Of a stretch of DNA of 63,710 bases, positions 19,507-28,134 are shown one piece after another. The stretch covers positions 1-63,710 of the forward strand of contig NZ_BAHC01000233.1 of NCBI RefSeq assembly GCF_000298195.1, given 5' to 3'. The DNA is from Gordonia rhizosphera NBRC 16068 (GTDB lineage Bacteria > Actinomycetota > Actinomycetes > Mycobacteriales > Mycobacteriaceae). A model generated the notes under the pieces. The model was given only the letters and a program-made list of their open reading frames with translations, searched no databases and was not told the DNA's origin. How positions within the stretch are numbered: position 1 is the stretch's first letter; each line of letters opens with the position of its first letter. A program made the translations under genes and the position numbers.

Positions 19507-19947
19507 TCAGAACCTGGCGCAGGTCATCTCGGCCCGCTTGACCGCGTCGTGGTCCTTGTTCGACCGCGTCCACCTCAGGTGATGGTCGCGGGCGAACTTC
19601 GCAATCGCCGCCATATTCGGATGCGTGTGCCGGAACTGGGCACGACGGGCCTGGCGCTGTTGCGGCGTGAGCATGATCGTCGTCTCGAAGTGATGCTTGG
19701 CCCGCGGATGGGTGTCGATGCGCATCCAGAGGGCCGGGTCCTGTTTCGCGAGCGCCCGCTCGACCTGGGCGAGCGAGCAGTGGGTGCCCGGAACATAGGT
19801 CGAATGCGGTGCGGGATGCTCCGGCGGCGCGGACGGTGCAGCGGTCGCGACACCGCCGACGGCGATCGCCGATGCGATGCCGGCACCGGCGACGGTATAG
19901 GCGGCCCCGCGCAAGAGTTTCTTTCCGGGAAGTCTGGTGTGGTTCAT
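19507..19947 (-). CDS. hemophore-related secreted protein
   Basis: The 146-residue precursor has a signal peptide (KKLLRGAAYTVAGAGIASAI, cleavage near ATAAPSA). The mature part has CSLAQVERALAKQDPALWMR, a His-rich middle, QQRQARRAQFRHTHPNM, and a second Cys near the end (MTCARF). This pattern, two Cys and a P-x-Q-R-Q region, matches the hemophore-related proteins of mycobacteria and relatives (the Rv0203 neighbourhood of families). Many His residues could bind haem. The ATG is preceded by AAAGGA. Convergent with the nitroreductase gene, separated by six bases. Confidence 0.72.
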   Translation of the reverse strand: MNHTRLPGKKLLRGAAYTVAGAGIASAIAVGGVATAAPSAPPEHPAPHSTYVPGTHCSLAQVERALAKQDPALWMRIDTHPRAKHHFETTIMLTPQQRQARRAQFRHTHPNMAAIAKFARDHHLRWTRSNKDHDAVKRAEMTCARF

Positions 19948-20181
19948 GAACACATCCTTTGTTGTCCGGCCGACGGCGACCCCGTCGCGACGATGCCCGC
20001 GGAAGGTCGGGCACGCGAGGAAAACTATGGCCGGCAGATGTGACCCGCCTGAGAAACGACCAACAGATTCGCCACTATTTTCGCAGCTCACGGGCTATTT
20101 TGCCGGAATTGTGTCACCATGTCTGGTTTGGCTATCGTGGACGGTGGTGCCAAACCCCTGAGCCGATAGAGCCGCAAAGAC

Positions 20182-21807
20182 ATGAGCGTTCCGCCCGATC
20201 CGGGTCCGCCCCCGCGGCCCGCCTTCGTCCGGCTGTTCTTCGCGGTCCCCGACATCCGTGGACGAACCGCACCCGCGATCCGCGCCGGTCTCGCCTTCGC
20301 ACTGCCGGCTCTCGCCCTGTACCTGGCCGGTTTCGAGCGGGATGCGCTGCTCGCCGCACTCGGTGGTTTCGCTGTTCTCTACGGCGAGAAGCGCCCCTAC
20401 CGGGTGCGCTGGCGCGTGATCACGATCACCGCGGTGGTGCTCGTGACCGTCGCCGCGCTCTACGGATACCTGGGCGCCTGGGTGGGCGCCGACGCCACCT
20501 TCGCTGAGGACCTCCTCGTGGTCGGCGTGCTCACCGTCGGCGCCGGCGTGGTGGTGTTCATCGTCAACGCGATGCGGCACGGACCGCCCGGCCCGTTCTT
20601 CTTCGTGCTCACCGCATGTGTCGCGTCGGTGGTCACCCGGCACGGTGTCGCACCGGACTCGTTGATCCTCGCCGCGGCCGCGGGCGCTATCGGCTCGTTG
20701 GTGGTCGGAATGGCGCCGGCGCTGTGGCACCCCCAGGGCCCGGAGATCGCCGCCACCGATGCCGCGATGGCGGCCGTCGAGGAGTACCTCGACGACAACC
20801 GGGCCGCCGATCCCGCCCGACGACACGGAGTCGCGCTCTCGACGCTGCACGCCTGGACGGTGCTGCACGATGCCGCGCAGACCGACACCGCACTCGCGCA
20901 GGAATTGTGGGTGTCCCAGCACCGGTTCCACGATGCGCGGCCGGGCCCGCTGGCGCCGCCGCTGCCTCGACCGTCCGTCGGCCACCGGCTGCGCAACGCC
21001 TGTCACCACGACTCGCACGCGACGGTGACGACGATCCGGGTCGTGATCACCGCGGCGCTCGCCGGAGCGCTGTCGGTGTGGTGGGGTCTGGGACGCCCGG
21101 ACTGGGCGATCCTCGGCACGGTTCTGGTGTTGCAGCTGGGCCCGGATCGCATCCGCGGCAGCCTGCGCGGCGCGCACCGGCTGGCCGGAACCGTGCTCGG
21201 GCTCGCCGTGTTCGCGCTGCTGTTCCTTCTCGATCTGCCGGTACTGCCGCTGATCGTGGTGATCGCGGTCCTCAACGTGGCGATCGAGCTGACCATCGTC
21301 GGCAACTATGCCGTCGCCGTCACCTTCATCACGCCGCTGGCCATGCTGATGGGCACCCCGGAGGCAGGTATCGAAGGACCGATCCGCGATCGGTTCCTCG
21401 AGACCCTGCTCGGCGTCGCGCTGGCCGTCGCGGCGATGTGGGTGCTGGTACCGCGGGCCCATCGGCGCACGTTGCGGCACTCCGACGCAGAGGTGCTCGC
21501 CGCGTGCGACACGATCCTCGACGGTGAGAACACACGACCCGTCTCGGCACCGAAGGTGCTGTCACACCGGCGCGATCTGCAGTGGTCGCTGCTCGCCGCC
21601 GAGATGGCCGCGACCGACAGCGCCAGCGACGAACCCCATTGGGCGGCAAGGGAATGGCCGAAACACCTCGCGGTATGCCAGATCGGCTACGACACCCTGA
21701 CCGCCTGCTGGCGCACCGACCCCACCGGCCCGCTCAAGGCGGGCACACGACACGAGTTGTCGGCGCGGGTGTCGGTCGCACAGACGAACCGGACGACACA
21801 CATTTGA
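20182..21807 (+). CDS. FUSC family (fusaric acid resistance/aromatic exporter-like) membrane protein
   Basis: The 541-residue protein has two sets of hydrophobic segments (about 30-190 and 290-410) separated by a cytoplasmic helical region, the layout of FUSC proteins. Signatures include AGLAFALPALALYLAGF with LLAALGGFAVLYGEK, and the second-half GRPDWAILGTVLVLQLGPDR. It probably exports small aromatic acids. The stop lies 33 bases before the start of the leuA leader peptide, so leuA may be read partly from an upstream promoter within or before this gene. Confidence 0.84.
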   Translation: MSVPPDPGPPPRPAFVRLFFAVPDIRGRTAPAIRAGLAFALPALALYLAGFERDALLAALGGFAVLYGEKRPYRVRWRVITITAVVLVTVAALYGYLGAWVGADATFAEDLLVVGVLTVGAGVVVFIVNAMRHGPPGPFFFVLTACVASVVTRHGVAPDSLILAAAAGAIGSLVVGMAPALWHPQGPEIAATDAAMAAVEEYLDDNRAADPARRHGVALSTLHAWTVLHDAAQTDTALAQELWVSQHRFHDARPGPLAPPLPRPSVGHRLRNACHHDSHATVTTIRVVITAALAGALSVWWGLGRPDWAILGTVLVLQLGPDRIRGSLRGAHRLAGTVLGLAVFALLFLLDLPVLPLIVVIAVLNVAIELTIVGNYAVAVTFITPLAMLMGTPEAGIEGPIRDRFLETLLGVALAVAAMWVLVPRAHRRTLRHSDAEVLAACDTILDGENTRPVSAPKVLSHRRDLQWSLLAAEMAATDSASDEPHWAAREWPKHLAVCQIGYDTLTACWRTDPTGPLKAGTRHELSARVSVAQTNRTTHI

Positions 21808-21840
21808 TCCGCGATATCCCCGAGGAGTACAGTCCAGTGC

Positions 21841-21882
21841 ATGCAGCGCGCGCTCCTTCTCGGTTGCCGCGGCGGGGTCTGA
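21841..21882 (+). CDS. leuL: leuA leader peptide (13 residues, three consecutive Leu)
   Basis: The small frame MQRALLLGCRGGV has three adjacent leucine codons (CTC CTT CTC) and is preceded by GAGGAG at 21822-21827. It ends 72 bases before the leuA start and is followed by mutually exclusive hairpins (21886-21923). The arrangement fits leucine-dependent transcription or translation attenuation, as described for leuA in actinobacteria. It is too short to be found by ordinary gene callers. Only sequence inspection supports it; no expression data are available. Confidence 0.6.
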   Translation: MQRALLLGCRGGV

Positions 21883-21885
21883 TTC

Positions 21886-21923
21886 GACCGGCCCTCCGTC
21901 GCGGGGCCCAACATGCGCCGGTC
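21886..21923 (+). promoter_or_regulatory. alternative hairpins of the leuA leader
   Basis: GACCGGC (21886-21892) can pair with GCCGGTC (21917-21923). The competing inner hairpin pairs GGCCC (21890-21894) with GGGCC (21904-21908) and shares bases with the first. GGTC at the end of the leader peptide frame can also pair with GACC at 21886-21889. This is consistent with switching when ribosomes stall at the Leu codons. Confidence 0.5.
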
Positions 21924-21954
21924 AACTTCCTTCGATCACGGAGATTGACCACCA

Positions 21955-23808
21955 ATGGCACCAGCAGACACCTTCACCTCGGGCGCGAGTCGTATCGTCG
22001 AGCCCGCCGGCCCCATCCCCGCCGACCAGCCCGTCTGGAATCCCCAGCGCAGCTCGGCGATGCCCGTTCACCGCTATCGCCAGTTCGCCGACGAGGTCGA
22101 GACGGTATCGGTACCCGACCGCTCCTGGCCCGACAAGACCATCACCACCGCGCCCCTGTGGTGCGCCGTCGATCTGCGTGACGGCAACCAGGCCCTGATC
22201 GACCCGATGAGCCCGGCACGCAAGCGCCGCATGTTCGACCTGCTGGTCCGCATGGGCTACAAGGAGATCGAGGTCGGTTTCCCGTCGGCGAGTCAGACCG
22301 ACTTCGATTTCGTCCGCGAGATCATCGAGGACGAGGCGATCCCCGACGATGTCACCATCCAGGTGCTGACCCAGTGCCGTGACGAACTGATCGAGCGCAC
22401 CTTCGAGGCCTGCCGCGGCGCCAACAAGGTCATCGTGCACTTCTACAACTCGACGTCGGTGCTGCAGCGGCGCGTCGTGTTCCGCGCCGACAAGGACGCC
22501 ATCACCGACATCGCGGTTCACGCCGCACACAAGGTACTCGAGGAGCAGGCGAAGTACCCCGACACCCAGTGGCGCTACGAGTACTCACCGGAGTCCTACA
22601 CCGGGACCGAGCTGAGCTACGCCAAACACGTCTGTGACGCGGTCACCGAGATCATCGCTCCGACTCCGGAGAACCCGATGATCATCAACCTGCCGGCGAC
22701 CGTGGAGATGGCCACACCGAACGTGTACGCCGACTCGATCGAGTGGATGCACCGCAACCTGGCGCGTCGCGACTCGATCATCCTGAGCCTGCACCCGCAC
22801 AACGATCGTGGCACCGCGGTCGCCGCCGCCGAACTCGGCTATCAGGCCGGCGCGGACCGCATCGAGGGCTGCCTGTTCGGCAACGGTGAGCGCACCGGCA
22901 ACGTCTGCCTGGTGACCCTGGGCATGAACATGTTCAGCCGGGGCGTCGACCCGCAGATCTCCTTCTCCGACATCGACGAGATCCGTCGCACCGTCGAATA
23001 CTGCAACCAGCTCAACGTTCCCGAGCGCCATCCCTACGGCGGCGATCTGGTCTACACCGCGTTCTCCGGCAGCCACCAGGACGCCATCAACAAGGGCCTC
23101 GACCAGATGAAGTTCGATGCCGACGACGCCGATTCCGACGTCGACGACATGGTCTGGCAGGTGCCCTACCTGCCGATCGACCCGAAGGACGTCGGCCGCA
23201 ACTACGAGGCCGTCATCCGCGTGAACAGCCAGTCCGGCAAGGGCGGCGTCGCCTACATCATGAAGGCCGACCACGGGATGAACCTGCCGCGGCGCCTGCA
23301 GATCGAGTTCAGCCGCGAGATCCAGAAGCTCACCGACGGTGAGGGTGGCGAGGTGTCGCCCAAGGAGATGTGGGACGTCTTCGCCGACGAGTACCTCACG
23401 CCTGTCCGACCGCTGGAACGGATGCGCCAGCGCGTCGATGCCGCCGAGGTCGACGGCGGCGAGGACCACATCACCGCCGTGGTGAAGGTCGACGGCGTCG
23501 AGAGGGAGATCTCGGGCACCGGCAACGGACCGCTCGCCGCGTTCGTCGACGCCCTGTCGACGGTCGGCTTCGACGTCCGGGTACTCGACTACAGCGAGCA
23601 CGCGCTGACCTCCGGCGGAGACGCCAGTGCGGCCGCCTACGTCGAGACCGAGGTCAACGGCGAAACCGTCTGGGGTGTCGGCGTCGCGTCGTCGATCACC
23701 ACCGCCAGCCTGCGCGCGGTGGTTTCCGCGGTGAACCGCGCCCACCGGGTCGCCGGCGATGCCCCCGACGCGGACGCGGTCGCCGCACCGCGCACCTGGG
23801 CGCCGTAG
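21955..23808 (+). CDS. leuA: 2-isopropylmalate synthase
   Basis: The 617-residue enzyme condenses 2-ketoisovalerate and acetyl-CoA, the first committed step of leucine synthesis. Visible: WCAVDLRDGNQALIDPM at the start of the TIM barrel, the HPHNDRG metal-binding motif, GCLFGNGERTGNVCLVT, and a C-terminal regulatory domain (about 480-600, GVEREISGTGNGPLAAFVDA) that binds leucine for feedback inhibition. Length and layout match the long actinobacterial type. The start is ATG at 21955 with GGAG about 12 bases upstream. A Leu-rich leader lies upstream, and two strong hairpins follow. Confidence 0.97.
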   Translation: MAPADTFTSGASRIVEPAGPIPADQPVWNPQRSSAMPVHRYRQFADEVETVSVPDRSWPDKTITTAPLWCAVDLRDGNQALIDPMSPARKRRMFDLLVRMGYKEIEVGFPSASQTDFDFVREIIEDEAIPDDVTIQVLTQCRDELIERTFEACRGANKVIVHFYNSTSVLQRRVVFRADKDAITDIAVHAAHKVLEEQAKYPDTQWRYEYSPESYTGTELSYAKHVCDAVTEIIAPTPENPMIINLPATVEMATPNVYADSIEWMHRNLARRDSIILSLHPHNDRGTAVAAAELGYQAGADRIEGCLFGNGERTGNVCLVTLGMNMFSRGVDPQISFSDIDEIRRTVEYCNQLNVPERHPYGGDLVYTAFSGSHQDAINKGLDQMKFDADDADSDVDDMVWQVPYLPIDPKDVGRNYEAVIRVNSQSGKGGVAYIMKADHGMNLPRRLQIEFSREIQKLTDGEGGEVSPKEMWDVFADEYLTPVRPLERMRQRVDAAEVDGGEDHITAVVKVDGVEREISGTGNGPLAAFVDALSTVGFDVRVLDYSEHALTSGGDASAAAYVETEVNGETVWGVGVASSITTASLRAVVSAVNRAHRVAGDAPDADAVAAPRTWAP

Positions 23809-23850
23809 ACCAACCGCGCTGATCCCCGCCGCTCCGTGAGGAGTGCGCTC

Positions 23851-23884
23851 GCGAACCCTCCGCTCCGGTGAGGAGCGAGTTCGC
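23851..23884 (+). terminator. hairpin downstream of leuA
   Basis: GCGAAC (23851-23856) pairs with GTTCGC (23879-23884), and the inner CGCTCC (23861-23866) with GGAGCG (23872-23877). It starts 43 bases after the leuA stop. A shorter related hairpin (CTCC-GTGA-GGAG) lies just before it. Confidence 0.6.
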
Positions 23885-23969
23885 GGGCGTCACGAAGGGC
23901 GGGAGCATCCGCGCATCCCCACAGACCCACGGTGGGCCGGGTGATCCTCGGCCGACACCGTGAACGGGC

Positions 23970-24021
23970 ATGGGCCGGGACCGATCTCGACGGGTGACCC
24001 TCGTCGACGGTCCCGGCCCAT
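23970..24021. terminator. strong bidirectional terminator between convergent leuA and the membrane protein gene
   Basis: Perfect 14-bp arms (23970-23983 and 24008-24021, core GGGCCGGGACCG) enclose an inner, partly paired CGACGGG/CCCTCGTCG hairpin. No T-run. The position between convergent genes fits termination from both sides. Confidence 0.8.
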
Positions 24022-24058
24022 CCTGCTGTTCGGAGTCGGTTCGGGTGGTGTGTCCCAG

Positions 24059-25540
24059 TCAGTGATCGGTCGCCACGTCCGACGACGATGATCCGCTGTC
24101 TGCGTCCGTCGGGATCGGCTCGGTCTTGGTCTCCCCCGAGATCGGCTCCGTATCGGCCTCCGACTCGCCCTGCGACGGCTCCCCCTCCGGCGGCCCGTCC
24201 ACCGCGGGACGCGGTGAGCGCCGGGCCGGCGCGATCAGGAACTCGAAACCGACGAGCACCGCGCCCGCGATCACGACGGTCCAGATGACCACCATCGCGG
24301 TGGGATAGTCCCAGAACACCAGCATCAGGGCGGCGATCACGACGATCGCGATCCGCACCGGGATTCGCAGCTGCCAGGCCAACCGCTCGACCTCGTTGGG
24401 CGCGCGGTTCGAGCGGCGGGCGTCCACCGCTGCGAAACCACGCCCGATCCCGGATCGAACGGCGCTCGCCGACCGCGATCCGCCGGCGAAGAAGGCGATC
24501 GCGGCGATCACCAGTCCGAGCACCGCGACGGCACGGAGTGCGGTCCGCAACGGCGCGACCATGGTGTCGAAGATGGCGCGCGCCGCGGGCACCGACAGGA
24601 CGTCGGTCGGTATCGCGTTGAGGTAGAAGAAACGTCCGATCAGCAGTCCCAATGCCAGCAGCAGCATCGCGATGACCATGGCGATGCCGACCGACACGGT
24701 GGTGCGCAACCGGCGCCCATGGCCCGCCGCCAGCACCGCCCCGAGGGCGGCCAGGATCGCCAGCCACGGCAGGATCGTCGCCACCTTGTCCAGCGCGCTC
24801 ACCAGACCCTGCGCCCGGGCCAGCTCCGGTGACTCGAAGATGACGAATTTCTTGTTGATAGACGGGATCGCCGAGGCGAATCCGAAGCCGCGATCCTCGA
24901 GTTGCTGTTTGACCTGGTCGATGATCGGACCGAGTTCGATGGCGATCGTTCCGGTGTCGGAGACGTCCACGGCGGCATGCTTGGTGTCCCCGGTCACGAC
25001 CGCGACGACGCTCTGATGCGCCGCGCGGTTGACGGTCACCCACAGGTCCTTGAACTGTTGGGATTTGACGAAGCTGGCGACGGTGCTGTGGACGAAGTTT
25101 GTGGCCTGACTCGCCAGCAACGGCGCGAGACCATCGACGGCCTGATCGATGCGCGGTCGATCAGGGGCAGCGGCCTCGGTGAGGCCCTGCAGGGAATCGG
25201 TGACGAGCTTGTTGATGTCGATGTGCTGATCGATCGCGTCGTTGATGGAGGTGGTGACCTGATCCTGCACCGCCGGATTCGAGGCCAGCGGGGTGACGGT
25301 GGCGACGTAGTGGTTGGTGTCGAGGATCTCGCTGCGGACGTAGTTGGTGGTCACCGACAACAGCGCCAGCAGGGCCGTGAGGAACACCAGGAACCAGACG
25401 CCGATCCGCCGGCCGAGGTGGCGTTCGCGTCGCGGTTCCGGGCGCAGCGTGGCGACTTCGGCGCGGAGCCGCTCGAGTTCGGCGCGTTCGTCCGAACTCA
25501 ACGGACTGCTGTTGTCCTCAGCGGCGGACGACGATTCCAT
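24059..25540 (-). CDS. integral membrane protein of unknown function
   Basis: The 493-residue protein begins at ATG 25540 behind AGGAGG. An acidic, Leu-zipper-like N-terminus (DERAELERLRAEVATL) precedes one TM helix (about 50-70). A large extracytoplasmic domain follows (about 75-280, with DTNHYVATVTPLASNPAVQ), then several more TM helices (about 290-440) and a long acidic Ser/Glu-rich C-terminal tail. The DTNHYVATV-type N-terminal domain is common in actinobacterial hypothetical membrane proteins, but I know no function. Convergent with leuA; not obviously operonic with the lipase gene upstream. Confidence 0.8.
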   Translation of the reverse strand: MESSSAAEDNSSPLSSDERAELERLRAEVATLRPEPRRERHLGRRIGVWFLVFLTALLALLSVTTNYVRSEILDTNHYVATVTPLASNPAVQDQVTTSINDAIDQHIDINKLVTDSLQGLTEAAAPDRPRIDQAVDGLAPLLASQATNFVHSTVASFVKSQQFKDLWVTVNRAAHQSVVAVVTGDTKHAAVDVSDTGTIAIELGPIIDQVKQQLEDRGFGFASAIPSINKKFVIFESPELARAQGLVSALDKVATILPWLAILAALGAVLAAGHGRRLRTTVSVGIAMVIAMLLLALGLLIGRFFYLNAIPTDVLSVPAARAIFDTMVAPLRTALRAVAVLGLVIAAIAFFAGGSRSASAVRSGIGRGFAAVDARRSNRAPNEVERLAWQLRIPVRIAIVVIAALMLVFWDYPTAMVVIWTVVIAGAVLVGFEFLIAPARRSPRPAVDGPPEGEPSQGESEADTEPISGETKTEPIPTDADSGSSSSDVATDH

Positions 25541-25687
25541 GGCCGGGGGGACCTCCTGCTTCGGTACGGTGGGACTCGAAAATCGTCGCACGGCGCGCCC
25601 GTATTCGCCGGGGGTTCGCGCCTGTCTGCCCTGAGGGCTCCACAAGATCCGGGATACCCAGCACAGGAGACACGACCGACGGATATT

Positions 25688-26833
25688 TCAGCGCTCTGAC
25701 GTGACCTCATCGAGAAACTCGATCGCCTTCTTCACTCCGCCGCGTTCGCGGAGATCGCTGTGACCGGCGTTGATCGTAGCGAAATCGTAGTCCGTACCCG
25801 CCGATCGGAAGCCGGCCAACAGTGCCCAGGTCAACGGCAGCGGCACCGTCGTATCCCGCAAGCCCTGCACGATCATGATCGGTTGGGCGTAATCGCTGGT
25901 CGGGATGGTCATGTAATCGCGGATTGCCGAGCGGAACACATTGTCGCCGAGCGGTTTCGACAGCAGGTCGCCGGGTCGGGCGCCATCCAGGATGCCCTCC
26001 CACTCGGGTCCGCAGGCGGTGCTCACCTCTGCGATGACACGCTTGCCCAGCGGCGACAGGTAGGACTCGATGTCGACGTCGTGCTGATGCGACGACATTC
26101 CCGCGAGGATCGCGGCCAACGACCCGGCGGTCACCTTCGGCAGACGCATGCCGGGACGCAGCAACGGGACGACGTCCTCGAAGTTCGAGGCGGGCGCGAG
26201 CGCGACGGTGCCGCGGAAATCCAGGTCGGGTGCGTAGCGCTCGACGAGGTGACCGGCGCCGAGCGCCGCCTGCCCGCCCTGCGACGAGCCGCCCACCGCC
26301 CAGGTCTGCGAGAGGCCGACGAACAACGACCGTGCCGCGCGCACGATGTCGATGACGGCGGTCGCCTCCGACCGCGTCTGCAGATACGGGTGCGGTCCGG
26401 GTGATTTCGGGCTCAGGCCGATGTAGTCGGTGGCGACGACGGCATAGCCGGCGCGGTTGAGATCGTCGATGGTCGGTGCGGTGCCGCGGATCAGATCGGC
26501 CGAATCGGCGAGCCCGCAGTTCTGTCCGAGCCCGGAGGTGCCGTGCGCCCAGGAGACGACCGGCCATCCGCCGTCGGGACGGGGACCGGACGGCAACCGC
26601 ACGATGCCCGATGCACGCACGACCGCGCCCTGTGCGTCGGTCGTCGTGTAGGCGATGCGGTAGACACCGTCGAGGCCACCCCACTTACCGAGCTGAGAGA
26701 CCGCCGTCATCAGGCCGGGCCTGGTGGTCACGGCGGAGGCGGGAGCGCCGACCCACGACGACACCGCGAGCACGACGGCGGCGATCAGTCCGGCGGCGCC
26801 CGCTCGTAGCGCGGGGGCAAGCGTGATCCTCAT
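25688..26833 (-). CDS. secretory lipase / secreted alpha/beta hydrolase, paralogue of 11594-12736
   Basis: The 381-residue precursor has a signal peptide (GAAGLIAAVVLAVSSWVGA). The conserved segments WAHGTSGLGQNCGL, SPGPHPYLQTRSEATAVIDI, GGSSQGG (catalytic Ser), MIVQGLRDTTVPLPLTW (Asp) and INAGHSDLRERGG (His) match the paralogue almost position by position. The ATG at 26833 begins MRITLAPALRAG; the preceding 80 codons of open frame are antisense to the small protein gene at 26925 and are rejected. It probably hydrolyses extracellular lipid esters. The substrate is unknown. Confidence 0.84.
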   Translation of the reverse strand: MRITLAPALRAGAAGLIAAVVLAVSSWVGAPASAVTTRPGLMTAVSQLGKWGGLDGVYRIAYTTTDAQGAVVRASGIVRLPSGPRPDGGWPVVSWAHGTSGLGQNCGLADSADLIRGTAPTIDDLNRAGYAVVATDYIGLSPKSPGPHPYLQTRSEATAVIDIVRAARSLFVGLSQTWAVGGSSQGGQAALGAGHLVERYAPDLDFRGTVALAPASNFEDVVPLLRPGMRLPKVTAGSLAAILAGMSSHQHDVDIESYLSPLGKRVIAEVSTACGPEWEGILDGARPGDLLSKPLGDNVFRSAIRDYMTIPTSDYAQPIMIVQGLRDTTVPLPLTWALLAGFRSAGTDYDFATINAGHSDLRERGGVKKAIEFLDEVTSER

Positions 26834-26924
26834 CGGCTCACACTCGAGCGCCCGATGTGAGGCGCCCGACGAATACGCGCTGCTGACGTGCCACGGGACC
26901 CCTCCGTGCGGACAATGGAATGAC

Positions 26925-27086
26925 ATGGACACCTTACAGCTGACCACCATCATCGCCATGGTCCTCACCCTGACCATGGCCGCCGCCGGCATCGGCGTGC
27001 TGATCGGGCTCCTGGCACGGGCCGAGCCGCGTCCTCTGCGGGTCCGCACCGACGACGATCCTTCCGACGGCACACCGCTCGGCTGA
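26925..27086 (+). CDS. small single-pass membrane protein, 53 residues
   Basis: The frame starts MDTLQLTTIIAMVLTLTMAA: one hydrophobic helix to about residue 31, then a polar tail with RTDDDPSDGT. It is divergent from the lipase with 91 bases between starts. No family is recognised. The length, single N-terminal helix and short charged tail are like the 60-residue protein at 5090-5272. No strong ribosome site is seen, so confidence is limited. Confidence 0.45.
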   Translation: MDTLQLTTIIAMVLTLTMAAAGIGVLIGLLARAEPRPLRVRTDDDPSDGTPLG

Positions 27087-27144
27087 CGTCGGCCTTCACC
27101 GGCGCGCCCATAGACCTCGGTGGTCGGTGTTCATGGCGTGCCGG

Positions 27145-28038
27145 TCATCGGGGCTCCTGCCGCCTATCGCGCGCGGTGCCGACGAGGTGATCGACCACGG
27201 TGGCGACGGTACGCCGTGGCGATGGCCGCGTCAGCGCCTCGTAGACCCGTGCCGCACGCACCCCCTTGAGTTCCAGGCGTTTCACCCCCCGATGCCGGAC
27301 CGCGAAGCGCGGGATCAGCGCGATCCCGTGATCGGCGGCGACGATGGCCTCGATGGTGGTGAAATCCAGCATGCGCTGGGTCACCCGCGGTGCCACCCCG
27401 GTCAGCGCCGAAATCGACAGCAGCACGTCGTCGACCGGGAATCCGCCCTCCACGCTGATCCAGTCGCAGTCGGCGAGCTCACGCACCTCGACCTCGTCAC
27501 GCCTCGCGAGCGACGACTTCCGCGCCACCACGACGTCGACCGGCTCGCGCATCAGCTCGGTGACCTCGACCCGTGGCAGCCGCACCGATGCGGTGCGCTC
27601 GTCCCGGTGGGTCACCACGACGTCGAAATCCGCCAGGGCCGGCGGTGCATCCGGATACCCGACGTCGAGTCCCGCCGCGCGCACGTCGATACCCGAATCG
27701 GCGACCCGATCGAGCACACCCGGCAACAGCAGACTCGCACCCGACGGGAACATCGCCAAGCGCACCGACGTCTTCCCCGACCGGTAACCCGCCATCTCCT
27801 CCTGGGGCCGCTCCACCGCGGCGATGACGTCGTCGGCGCGCAACACCAGCGCGTGCCCGGCATCGGTCAGCCGGATCCGGCGTCCGTCCTGTTCGAGCAG
27901 GGCCACGCCGACCTCTTTCGCCAGCACTTTGAGCTGCTGGGACACCGCCGACGGCGTCATGTGCATCGCGTCGGCGACGGCGCCGACCGAGCCACGGTCG
28001 GCAAACTCCCGCAGCAATCGCAGGCGCTTCACCTCCAT
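27145..28038 (-). CDS. LysR family transcriptional regulator
   Basis: The protein has 297 residues. The N-terminal winged helix (MEVKRLRLLREFADRGSVG, then ADAMHMTPSAVSQQLKVLAK) is canonical, and a periplasmic-binding-protein-like effector domain follows from about residue 90. It is divergent from the luciferase-like oxidoreductase gene 97 bases away, so it is a likely regulator of that gene. CGCTAC-type direct repeats lie in the gap, but no clear T-N11-A box was picked out. Confidence 0.9.
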   Translation of the reverse strand: MEVKRLRLLREFADRGSVGAVADAMHMTPSAVSQQLKVLAKEVGVALLEQDGRRIRLTDAGHALVLRADDVIAAVERPQEEMAGYRSGKTSVRLAMFPSGASLLLPGVLDRVADSGIDVRAAGLDVGYPDAPPALADFDVVVTHRDERTASVRLPRVEVTELMREPVDVVVARKSSLARRDEVEVRELADCDWISVEGGFPVDDVLLSISALTGVAPRVTQRMLDFTTIEAIVAADHGIALIPRFAVRHRGVKRLELKGVRAARVYEALTRPSPRRTVATVVDHLVGTARDRRQEPR

Positions 28039-28134
28039 GTGAAGTAACGCTACCGGTGTTGGCCGCTACGGTTAAGGCCTGCTTCATCGCAGGCGCTGGG
28101 GAATCAACCGGACCGGAGTACCATTTAACCCACC

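Noticed and set aside
27087..28047. Plus-strand frame of about 306 codons (27127-28047)
   Set aside because: It is antisense to the LysR gene with low-complexity His/Arg-rich content.
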